Origin: Antedon bifida
Lineage: Eukaryota > Echinodermata > Crinoidea > Comatulida > Antedonidae
NCBI GenBank assembly: GCA_963402885.1
Contig: OY727100.1
Span: forward strand, 17,515,395 to 17,579,394
Reading direction: 5' to 3'
Length of the DNA stretch: 64,000 nucleotides
Positions within the stretch are counted from its first letter, which is position 1. Each line of letters opens with the position of its first letter. Shown in pieces: positions 11,735-21,620 of the stretch. A model generated the notes under the pieces. The model did no database searches and had not been told where the DNA came from. It saw nothing but the letters and a program-made list of their open reading frames with translations. Both the position numbers and the translations under genes were made by a program.

Positions 11735-12440
11735 TAGTGACTTTATTTCTATATACTACTGTGCTCCCCTGGTGGAAAATTGGGTTCAATTGAGCACAGT
11801 GTATTAACATACAAAATATATTAATATTCAGTGACTTATTTCTATTTCATATCACTGTGCCAAATATTAGTAGGTCCACTTGAGCACAGTGTATTAACAT
11901 ACGAAAACATATTAAAATGCAGTGATTTATTTTAATTTTATATCACTGTGTTCCACTAGCACCAACTTGGGTTCACTTGAGCACAGTGTATTAACATACA
12001 AAAAAAATATTAAAATGCAGGTGACTTAATTTATTTTATATCACTGTGCTCCATTAGCACGAATTTGGGTCCACTTGAGCGTAGTGTATTAACATACGAA
12101 TGAAATAATACAAATTTGTGACTTTATTTCCATGTTATATGTGCTCCACTGGCGCAAAATTGGGTCCACTTGAGCACAGTGTATAGAACATACAAAAAGA
12201 TATTAAAGTTCAGTGACTTATTTCTATTTTATCACTGAGCTCCACTGGCACCAAATTGGGTCCACTTGAGCACAGTACACACGAAAAGATATTAAAGTTC
12301 AGTAACTTATTATTTTATATCACTGTGCTCCACTGGTGCCTAATTGGGTTCATTGAGCTCAGTGTATTAACATAGGAAAATATATTAAATTTAGTGACTT
12401 ATTTCTATTCTATCACTGTGCTCCACCGGTGCCAAATTTG
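11735..12440. repeat. Minisatellite, seven ~95-bp units each with a hairpin
   Basis: The motif GAGCACAGTGTATTAACATA recurs with small changes at about 11792, 11882, 11979, 12077, 12172, 12268 and 12355, so the period is 87-98 bp. Each unit also carries CACTGTGCTC about 25-35 bases before GAGCACAGTG. These are exact complements, so most units can fold as a 10-bp stem. The array ends about 165 bp before the start codon of the dioxygenase gene. The units have drifted, so it is not recent. Confidence 0.85.
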
Positions 12441-12604
12441 ATCCACTGGACCAGTTACCGTAGTACTATATCTATTTCTGAAGTAAATAAAAGGCATAAA
12501 TGGCGCTCCGTAGAGATGTACAGAAGTCAGAATGACCTCTGAATATACCACCACCTCAAAACAGAGTATTTTTCACATTCGTCGGCTAATTTACGCTACT
12601 TTTT

Positions 12605-15424
12605 ATGTGGAAAAACATCATGCTTTGTAGCAAGAATCTTCTGCGATTTTCCATCATTAGAAGCTTAGGTATTTCTTGTTTAGCAAATAACCATATCAGT
12701 CGAGAATATAGTAGCATTATTCACCCAAAGCCTAGGCCTAGGCCTAAAATTATCCAAGTCTTATCCAGTAGACACAACCCGAACAAACCGAATATTTTCC
12801 GCCGTGTTGGTCGTCAGTTTTCTGCTAGCCCTACAGTCTGGCAACGACTAAAACCAGTCACAGATGCAGTAAGTATTGCCAGCAGTAGTGTATCTGAGGA
12901 TGGTGAGTTCGTACATGTGACATGGGATAACGGTGAAAACGCCTTGTATCCGTATGCATGGATCCGAGATAATTGTCCGTGCACAAAATGTTTCAACATT
13001 AATGAAGATATTTCAGAACGACTTATTCCTCTCAATGAACAGAACCTAAATGATAAAGCGTTGGCAACTACTGTGCATGAAAGTGGACAGTCTGTTCATG
13101 TCATTGGCACTGATGGTCACTCTAGTCCGCTTGACGCATCCTGGCTTTTCGATCGACAACTTTGTCGAAAAAAGCCGCTTGATCCATATCAGTCTGTTCT
13201 ATGGAACGCCCGTGACATCGAAAAAGCCTTTCCAATCTTTGACTACGCTGATGTCCTTCAAGATAATGATGCTCTTAAAGCATGGCTAGAAGCGTTGAAA
13301 ATGTATGGAATTGCTATGCTGCAGAATGCCCCTACTAAAGAATTGGAGCTGATTAAACTTGGAAAAAGAGTGTCGTTTTTACGAGAAGCAATGTGGGGGT
13401 AAGAAATACAGTACAGGATAAAAATATACAGTTATCAATCAGCATTATTTATCAATGTGTATATATATGTATGTAGGCCTATGTGTGTAGTTATTTTTTT
13501 CCCCTTTTTTTATTATTAGGAAAAATATTTTGTTTATAATATTTCCCTGGAGCAGGAGTAAGCCTAGGCCTACATACACTTGCATTCATATAAATGTTCA
13601 TTTAGCAATATTGTGTACATCGACCAATCATTTACCAATATTGGTTTTACAATATAGATATATTTTTAATGATATTGTTGGAACATGCAATCAATTCAAA
13701 CAAAACAAATAAATTATCATCATGATGATTCCAAAGTTCATGACACATCTTTCTGATACACACTGTACTACATATTAATCATGATTGACAAATTTATGAT
13801 TACTAATATAATACTTTATTTTTTAATTTATAAAACATTTAAACTTCGTCTTGTATTTTTTTTCAGTTTGATCTCATCTATCAAGTCAAAACCAAATTCT
13901 TACGTTCTCGCTTACACTCCCAAGAAAATCCTACTTCATTCTGATATGATGTACATGTCTCTCACTCCAGGGGTACAGTAATTTCTCTTTAATCAAACAT
14001 TGAGTTTTCGATGACCTACGACCTGCCCATAATGTGTCATTGTTTGTAGCCAAAACAGTGTCAAGGGATCAAGTGAGAAAGCAATCCCAATACATGCAAT
14101 GAATTAACATGTAAACTAGTTCCTACATTGTTGCAAGTAGAAAGGCTCCCAAATATCAAGACATGGCAGGCTAAGAACTTGACCCTACATAGTTGCTTTA
14201 TCATGTTTTTTTAGTTATACAAACTTAAGATGGTAAATATCTATAGGCAAAAAAAATGTTATGTCACAAACAAATATGATGTGCCCATATATATATGGAC
14301 ATACCACTACCATGTTTGGGCATATAACTACCATATTTGGGCCCATCACACTTTTGTCAAACTAGTTTGATAGTGTAAACAGACCTTTAAAGGGTAGACA
14401 ATAATATCGACCAAATTTCCTATTAAAATTATCTAACCCATTTTTTAATACATACTTTAGGTTGTTCTCTTGCACTGTTTATCTCTGCCCGCTTGCACTG
14501 GAGGAGAAAACTGGCTAGTGGATGGCTTCTACGCTGCCAAAGTCCTCAAAGAGAAGGACCCACAGGCGTACGACATACTGACAAAGGTCAAAATGGAACA
14601 TGGAATAACTGGCATTGAACATGGCTCATATTTTGAACATCGTATGAGCAAACCAACAATAAGGTAAACATGCTGCCATAGTCTTGCTTGGTTCTTTATG
14701 TTATCAAGATTAATATAATATATTCATCAAACTAATATAGACCAAAGCTTTGTCTACACTATCAAACTTTGAAACAAGAATGAGATTCTATCATAATAAG
14801 TTGAATACAATTAATCCGTTTGATAAAATGTCTTTTGCCTGGATTTGAACCTGCGACCTCTCATTTATAGGACAAGCCTTATTAACTAGAAGACTACATA
14901 GAAATGGAAGAATTTCTCCATGCATAGAATGAGTCAAATCACTGTTCTTGATGCATTTCAAATTTATATATGTCTACACTATCAAACATTGTGACAAAAA
15001 AATGTGATATGCCCATGGACATGATGATGTCATATCACTACCATATTTGGGTATATCACTGCCATATTTGGGCACATGACACTTTTTGTCAAACTAGTTT
15101 GACAGTGTAGACTTTACAGCATTAATTTACTTTACGACTTTATTTTTGTAATATTGAAATTGCATTTATAAATTTAAGTTGTACATTTTTGGAAAATTAG
15201 TAATTTTATTTGTTCAGTTTGAATGAGGAAGGTGACCCAGTTTGCATCAGCTACCATGAGCATCTCAGAACCAGCAATGTTAGTGCATCCTCCGTGGAAG
15301 AGGTAGCCGAGTTCTACCGGGCCCTTAAGATTTTCTCTGACATTCTCTATGACCCTGAAAACATGTACAAACGCAGGCTTCTTGAAGGTTAGAATTTACC
15401 TCATAATATACTAATATAATGATA

Positions 15425-15475
<51 letters not shown>

Positions 15476-16487
15476 TCACCTGATGATGGGCTATGCCCGA
15501 AACATGTCGTAAAAATAAATCTATATTGAGGCAGTTTTAACTTATTTGATCTTGATTTTTTTTTTGTATATAGTTATAGTTAGTTTAAAAGCTCTATTTT
15601 TTACCAGGGCACTATTAAAGCCCCCTTCCCTACGTTTTTTAGATCTAATTTAAGATCACAAACTATATTTAATGTAAAAATAATACTATATGGTCCTATT
15701 GCGATAACTTTTTTCGTCTTTAAACGGTTAAAAATGTGAAAAATAAGTTGATTCTAATAATTATAGCGGCCCGCTATAAATCCCAAAATGCATTGCGCGC
15801 GGATTGATATTTTTGTTTTTCACCTGTAATTCGCCCACTTTTCGATCGATCGTGAGGCCAAAACAAATGGAAGACTCCTAACTTTTCAGCGAAAATACCG
15901 GGTTTTCCCCAATTTGTATCAACGGAGTCTGGCAAAAATAGAAAGACAATTAATGCAGCAACTATACAACGTCAGGCTAGGTATATAGCTAGCGTACGAT
16001 GTTCGTACGTTACCGATGTTTACCAGCTAGGCCTACAAAACTAAGCCTAGTAGGCTAGGCCTAAGACCGTCCACGAGAGGTCGATCGCCGCGAGCTACTT
16101 AGGTAGTGCATTGTTTCTCACTTTTTATCATAATTTACCATAAAACGTACATTTAAGACAAGGAATGACATGGTTTAATGTTTTTAAAGTGATATATATG
16201 TATTATTTTCCAAAAAACGTCCAAAATTGCAGGGAAGGGGTCTTTAAACAATAATGTACTCTCATGTGAGTCAAGTAAACAGACAGACCGACCGGAATAA
16301 TATCTACCTTACCTATTGATTACTTATCTATTTTGTAGGTGAAATCTTTACAGTCAGCAACATTCGTCTTCTACATGGACGTGATGATTTCGTAGTTTCA
16401 GAAGATAAAGCTCGTCACATCGAGTCCGGTTATTTAGATTGGGATGAAATTGACTCCAGACTACGCGTTCTTCAAAGAGGAAAGTAA
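12605..16487 (+). CDS. BBOX1: Gamma-butyrobetaine dioxygenase-like enzyme
   Basis: Fe(II)/2-oxoglutarate oxygenase that in its characterised relatives hydroxylates gamma-butyrobetaine to L-carnitine. Exons are 12605-13398, 13867-13972, 14461-14663, 15218-15387 and 16339-16487; the phases match and give 473 residues. The N-terminal zinc site is WIRDNCPCTKC, with C124, C126, C129 and H172. The iron ligands are H289-x-D291 and H437 (in RLLHGRD), and the 2-oxoglutarate arginine is R450. The CPCxxC pattern and the IESGYLDW tail favour BBOX1 over the related trimethyllysine dioxygenase. An N-terminal extension of about 85 residues rich in K, R and S could be a mitochondrial presequence; human BBOX1 (387 residues) lacks it. 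The residue after the HxD motif is M where human has Y, so the substrate may differ. The start is the first in-frame Met; nearby alternatives exist. A polyadenylation signal is at 16969-16974. Confidence 0.9.
14255..14391. mobile_element. MITE, 'CTCTGTCTACACTATCAAACT' family, copy 1
   Basis: Lies in the dioxygenase intron between exons 2 and 3. It contains the family core (TGATGTGCCCAT, ACCATATTTGGGC) and the right end ACTAGTTTGATAGTGTAAAC; the left end is not clear. Relatives in this window are at 14969-15112, 34881-35009, 48891-48982 and 63827-63955. Confidence 0.55.
14831..14905 (-). repeat. tRNA-like SINE fragment
   Basis: On the minus strand, GAGGTCGCAGGTTCAAATCC reproduces a tRNA T-arm with a B-box, preceded by an anticodon-arm-like stretch. 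No clear A-box or acceptor stem closes it, so it is read as a fragment of a tRNA-derived SINE and not as a tRNA gene. Confidence 0.4.
14969..15112. mobile_element. MITE, 'CTCTGTCTACACTATCAAACT' family, copy 2
   Basis: Terminal inverted repeats GTCTACACTATCAAAC and GTTTGACAGTGTAGAC enclose the same core as copy 1. A further isolated left end (AAAGCTTTGTCTACACTATC) lies at about 14745, which suggests a second broken copy or a nested insertion between them. Confidence 0.65.
15428..15520 (+). repeat. (TA)n microsatellite followed by hammerhead-like motif
   Basis: About 45 bases of TA are followed by CACCTGATGA, a GGGC-TAT-GCCC stem-loop, GAAAC and ATGTC. That is the order of the hammerhead ribozyme core: CUGAUGA (15480-15486), stem II, GAAA (15499-15502), a 3-bp stem III and the GUC cleavage triplet (15506-15508). 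An extra U follows CUGAUGA and stem I pairs weakly, so activity is uncertain. Such motifs with very short stem III are known from Penelope-like elements and retrozymes. Confidence 0.45.
15619..16243. mobile_element. TTAA-flanked MITE (piggyBac-like), 625 bp
   Basis: Flanked on both sides by TTAA (15615-15618 and 16244-16247). The ends AGCCCCCTTCCCT and its near-complement AGGGAAGGGGTCT form 13-bp terminal inverted repeats with one mismatch. TTAA target duplication is characteristic of piggyBac-type transposition. No transposase frame is visible. It lies in the last intron of the dioxygenase gene. A shorter inverted relative is at 58247-58566. Confidence 0.65.
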
Positions 16488-17640
16488 ATGCAATCAATAC
16501 AATAATATGAAAAAATGAGAATATGATCAGAATCTATTCATTTTTCTTATCTTCTTATAATACATTTATGTTCAGATTCAAATGAAAAGTATAAGTGGTG
16601 TGAATGAGCACTTAGTGTCGTTTGGTGAGAGCTATTTGACACAAATGGTGATGACAGTTTTGTCTTTGTTTTGAGACAGTGTTCTGTAAAAAAGCACATT
16701 ATAAATTTAGAAATCTCTGATTGGAAAATGGCAATTAACTTTAGTTAAGATACAAATTATGATGGGAATGAGATTGTAATTTATACATCTACGTTTTTTT
16801 AATGAACTTTTTTTATGGACAAAATGATTGTAAATAAATACTTTTTTTAATGTTTATAATTACTTCAGTACTAACACAGGTGCCTGTACTTTATTGCAAT
16901 ATATAAATAAAACAAAATGGAAATAATAGTAAGAAAAAAAGAATGAAAAATTATATTTATATTATGGAAATAAAACTATATTGATGTGTTTTTTGTAGTA
17001 ATATGCGGTTCGTTTATTTCAAGTGTTGGATCTTCATTCCAGTACAGGTAGTATAGTAAATTTGCCCGAAGTCTGTAGTTATTCATTCATTCATCAGTGG
17101 AAAATTATTTCCATTTATGTATTGTCAATTGCATATAAAATATACATACAAATTATGTTTGCTTTAAGATATAGAAAAACAGATAAATAAAAAAACAATT
17201 ACAATTCGTGTCACATCACTCTTGTACAGTATACTGACAAGCATTCAATGCCCGAACGGAAGCTGGATAAAATTCTTTGTACGCGAAATAATCAACCGGT
17301 ATATAGGCCGGACATTAAAAAATACAAAAGAATCATAACAGTTTATTTTTATTCAGTTTTTTGTTTAATATTTAAAATACTGTATACTCTACAGATACTA
17401 TAATAGCCTGGAGCTATTTTCCGTCAGTTGCCATAATAATGAGCATAAATACAATAATATACATTGTTTTCCTCAACTATGTAACATAAATTAAAGTTAG
17501 TAAAAGCATAATATAAGTATATTAAAGGCAATTACTTGTTGCTAATATACTGTATTGAAAGAATATAGGAATTGAGTAACAAAATTACACACCCATAAAA
17601 AAAACCAGTTTAAGCTACATACTTAAATTTAGGCTTTATT

Positions 17641-18000
17641 TTTTTTATTTATTCAACTTCTCACTAACTCTGTTAGTGAAGGATCGGGACCAACAGGTAG
17701 TAAACACCCAAGGGCCCAGTCCCAATTGCACAGTGGCTGTGTGTGACCGTGGCTGTGTTTGTGTGGACTAGAACACCGGGGTAACCCCCTACTCGTCTCG
17801 AAAAATGTACTAGGTTCTTTAAAGTGAGCTGTGTGTACACTGGACCTACGGTTTTATAGTCCTAATCCGAGAAGACTCGTTCTACCACCAGACCCATTGA
17901 GCGAGTGAGCCTCGAACCCTTGCCGATGTTATGGCTAGGTAATTACGGTTCCACTGTCTTAACTGCTCGGCCACTCACTTGCTCTCTCTTTATTTTCTCT
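17641..18000 (-). repeat. tRNA-derived SINE, copy 1
   Basis: Read on the minus strand it has an A-box GTGGCCGAGCAGTTAAGAC (complement of 17956-17974) and a B-box GGGTTCGAGGC (complement of 17909-17919). These resemble tRNA-Leu/Ser. A body of about 250 bp follows. Related copies on the same strand are at 36640-36872 and 45890-46095. Confidence 0.7.
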
Positions 18001-18378
18001 GACAAAATATATTGATGCTATAGTTTAGTTCCTTTTTATCTCTTCTATTGTCTTTTATTATAAGCCGAGCAGCTGCATCTTTGGAGCGTGAAACTAGATA
18101 CTTTCCCAACTATGCGTCTATTGATTGTTTAAAAGTGTTGAAATTCCAGTGACCGTATTCACCAATCATACTTTAGTAACCAAGAAAAATGTCAATATAT
18201 TTAAGGATTTACTTTATTCACTGTTTCACTTCAAAACTGCGATTCCCTTAGCCCATGTGTAAATGGTGAATACAGCCACAGGTCCCAGGTTGGCAAGGAG
18301 AAACTTGCTTAATAATACTGTACCAAGGAAGAGTAATATCACTATTCCCTGATATTACTTATTTTCAGACATTCATTA

Positions 18379-18468
18379 GTTATCCGCTTGGTATACCAAG
18401 CGGATAACTCCTTGTTATTGTATGAGATCAATATTTTTTGGTTATCCGCAACTTAGTTGCGGATAACC
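18379..18468. repeat. Two palindromes sharing a GTTATCCGC arm
   Basis: 18379-18408 is a perfect 30-bp palindrome with arms GTTATCCGCTTGGTA. 18440-18468 is a 29-bp palindrome with arms GGTTATCCGCAACT and one central base. Both are followed by CCTTGTTATTGT. The same GCGGATAAC arm reappears near both downstream Helitron-like ends, so these are probably 5' terminal structures of that family. Confidence 0.6.
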
Positions 18469-19797
18469 CTTGTTATTGTCACGTTTCTTTTTCTTCATCT
18501 TTATTCTTCTTTCTTTCCCGGATTTTTGTTGCAGCTATATCTCAAATTTTTGTGGACATAACTTTGTATAACTTTGTCATTATATGGACATTTACCTGAA
18601 GTTGTGCACCTCCATATTTTTAATGACGTTAGAGTCGCGCAGCGTAAGTTACGCGCAATTTTATGAATTTCAATGATAGGTCATAGATTATAAACCGAAA
18701 GTCATTTTGTATTGACACTTGGTAAAAATTTAAGTCATATCAAGGGCAAACTTTCTATGGATTAAAAATGACATGTTTCACAAGAAGTTACGCGCGCACG
18801 CGCATTTAAAATTTAAAAATGCGCAAAATTAATTTCTAATCAACTTTCTACGCTGATCATGACGTTTTGAGCATGTAAAAAATTCCCACGGGCGCGAAAA
18901 AATTTACGCGTAAGGTGCGCACGGAGCATGAAAATCATGTGTTTTTTTCTTGAATTATGATTTTACAGCCTTTCTTAGTCATTTTAAAAAAGATTTACAT
19001 CATTTCAAATTAAAATAACGTCATACGAACACGTTGATTTAGACCATTTGCGCACGTTTTAGTTGCAAAAGTGACAACATATTGTCATAATTAAGCCTAT
19101 TTTTAATCTATTATAGCTCCTCAGGATCATCCACGACCCCCAATTTTTTTAATTTAATATGTAAGCAGATATGTTGTAGATATGAATTCATGCAGAACCT
19201 TTACCATTCGGATGTTATGACGTCATCGTATGGCCACACGAATGTAAAATATAGGATTTTTTACTCTTTCGTTATTGCTCATCACATTCAACAAAGCGCA
19301 TCTCGCTTATACGTATTCCATTTCTCCCGAAATTTTAAAATTGTCTATGTCAATCAACTATCTTTCGCATGAATTAAAAATATTTTAATTTTTATAACGT
19401 CATCATGTCTAAAAACGTAAACAACGGTGGTCACTTATTTTCATCTTTACAGTAAAGTTCAATCTGTTATAGCTCGTCAGAATAAAAAGTGATAATCATG
19501 ATTAAAACGTTTTCTGGAAGCTATTGGATTGTAGACACAACATGCACATACTTTGTGAAAAAGTAAGATGCGCTCTCGTTTAAACGCAATGAACTTTTAC
19601 GCAAGAGATGAAAATATGACTTTTTGAATTCAACTGGCCATATGATGACGTCACAGCATCTGAAATCAGCACTGTAAACATATTTATTTCATGTCATAGG
19701 ATGGCATAATAATTGTCGAGGTTCATATAATTAAGTATGTGCATGTTGCGTTTGCGCGGATAACCCGAACTCGTCAAAGTGACGAGTTCAAATCTAG
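18440..19797 (+). mobile_element. Helitron-like non-autonomous element, copy 1
   Basis: About 1.36 kb without a reading frame. The 3' end is GAACTCGTCA-aag-TGACGAGTTC, a 10-bp hairpin, followed six bases later by CTAG and then T. That is the Helitron signature (hairpin, CTRR, host T). The 5' edge is placed at the GTTATCCGC palindrome; this is uncertain because canonical Helitrons start with TC. The next copy follows directly. Confidence 0.55.
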
Positions 19798-21333
19798 TTT
19801 TCTGTATTATTCTTCTTTCCTTCCTTCCTTTTTGTGAGTCGTGTTTCTCTAAAATGTGTAAACATAACATTTCATAACTTTGACAACATATGGGCATTTA
19901 TGTGAAGTTGTGCACCTCCTATTTTTGAATGACGTCATAGTTGCGCAACGTGACTTACGCGCAATTTTATGAATTTCAATGATTGATCATAGATTAAAAA
20001 CAAAAAGTCATTTAGTATTGACACTTTGACAAAATTTAAGTCATATCAGGGGCAAACTTTCTACGGATTTAAAATGGCATGTTTCACAAGAAGTTACGCA
20101 TGCACGCGCATTTAAAATTTCAAAATGCGCAAAATTAATTTCTAATCAACTTTTTACGCGTTTCTTGTCATTTTGAACATGTCAAAAATTCCCACGGGCG
20201 CGCAATTTTTTACGCGCGCGGTGCGCACGTAGCGTTAAAAACATATTTTTTTCTCTTGAATTATATTTTTCAAGCCTTTCCTAGTAATTTTGAAAACAAT
20301 TTAGACCTTTTTCAGTTTAAATAACGCCATACGAACACGTTGAATTAGACAATTTGTGCGCGTTTTTTATGAAAAAGCTTAAAAAATCGTCAAAATTATG
20401 TCTTTTTTTAAACAGTCATAGTTTCTAAAGTAAACCGTTAACCGTTTATTTTTATTACAAAATCTAGAAGTTGATGAGTTGTAGATATCGGATCATGCAT
20501 CAATAAGGCTAAAAAAACATTGTGACGTCATCGTATGGCCACACGAATGTAAAATATAGGATTTTTGTCTCTTTCGTTATTGCTCATCACATTCAATGGA
20601 GCGCATCACGCTTATCTGTATTCCTTTTTCTCCTACATTTATATATTGTGTAGGTCAATCAACTTTCTTTAGCATGAGATAAAAATATTTTAATTTTTAT
20701 GACGTCATCATGCCTAAAAATTTTAATTACGTGGGTCATTAATTTCATCTTTACAGTAAATTTTAATCTGTAATAGCTCGTAAGAATAAAATGTGATAAT
20801 CACGATTAAAACGTTTTCTGGAAGCTATTGGATTGTAGATACGAATTCATGTAAACATTTTGCCAATCGGATGTTGTGACGTCATCATATGGCCAGTTGA
20901 ATAAAAAAAGTTGTATTTTCATATTTTGCGTAATAGTTCATCACATTTAAAAGGGTGCGCATCTATATTTTACGTATTCAAATTTCTTCTACACGTTAAT
21001 ATGTTGTTCCTGAGATAATTTCCTTCTGAAATTGCTATCTAAGTGTTTCATTTTGATACCGTCGCCATGTTAAAAATTGGAATAAATGGCGGGTCCCGTA
21101 ATTTCACCTATTCTACACTGTATGTAATATGTATACAGCTTATACTGTTTGCATGTATATACTATATGACACAAAATTGACAGAATTCAGCACTAACAGC
21201 ATATCATATTCTTCAGTTCTTGTCATAATGCCATAAACTTTATCTGTGTGCAATATTCCAACGTATGACGTGCACGTGGCGTTTGTCGTGGTGCGGATAA
21301 CTAACTCGTCAAAGTGACGAGTTTCATGTCTAG
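19798..21333 (+). mobile_element. Helitron-like non-autonomous element, copy 2
   Basis: Long stretches match copy 1, for example the region around TTACGCGCAATTTTATGAAT and the ACGCGCATTTAAAATTT block. The end is again an ACTCGTCA-aag-TGACGAGT hairpin followed by CTAG at 21330-21333 and T. It begins where copy 1 ends, so the two are in tandem. No Rep or helicase coding is present. Confidence 0.55.
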
Positions 21334-21620
21334 TTCACTTTGTTTCCGTCTGGAAATTTATTTGTTACTCTTAGCAAAACTGGATCTGTATTTAAATAAG
21401 TCATGTTTCATTATCATGTGCCATCCACCAGTTATTAGAACAGAGGCTCCCTTATTTTGACAGCTAAAATTAAATACTTTTTTTAAGACTAAATATTATA
21501 CAGTATGTTATTGCTCGCCCATTTAAAAACTCCTAGATTCTCCTCTGTTGAAGAAGGTCATTAAGTAAATGTTTTTTGTTGATCCTTTAAGGTGGGAAAT
21601 TATCAGCCTTGATTGCTGTG

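Noticed and set aside
11735-12440. CRISPR-like array of repeats with spacers
   Set aside because: The window is eukaryotic, the units of about 95 bp are diverged, and the 'spacers' are also repeated, so it is a minisatellite.
12605-16487. Trimethyllysine dioxygenase (TMLHE) instead of BBOX1-like
   Set aside because: LVDGFYAAK resembles TMLHE, but the CPCxxC zinc motif and the IESGYLDW/SRLRVL C-terminus follow BBOX1. The substrate remains unproven.
17909-17974. tRNA-Leu/Ser-like A and B boxes on the minus strand
   Set aside because: The spacing and long shared body with copies at 36.7 and 46.0 kb show a tRNA-derived SINE, and no closed cloverleaf was found.
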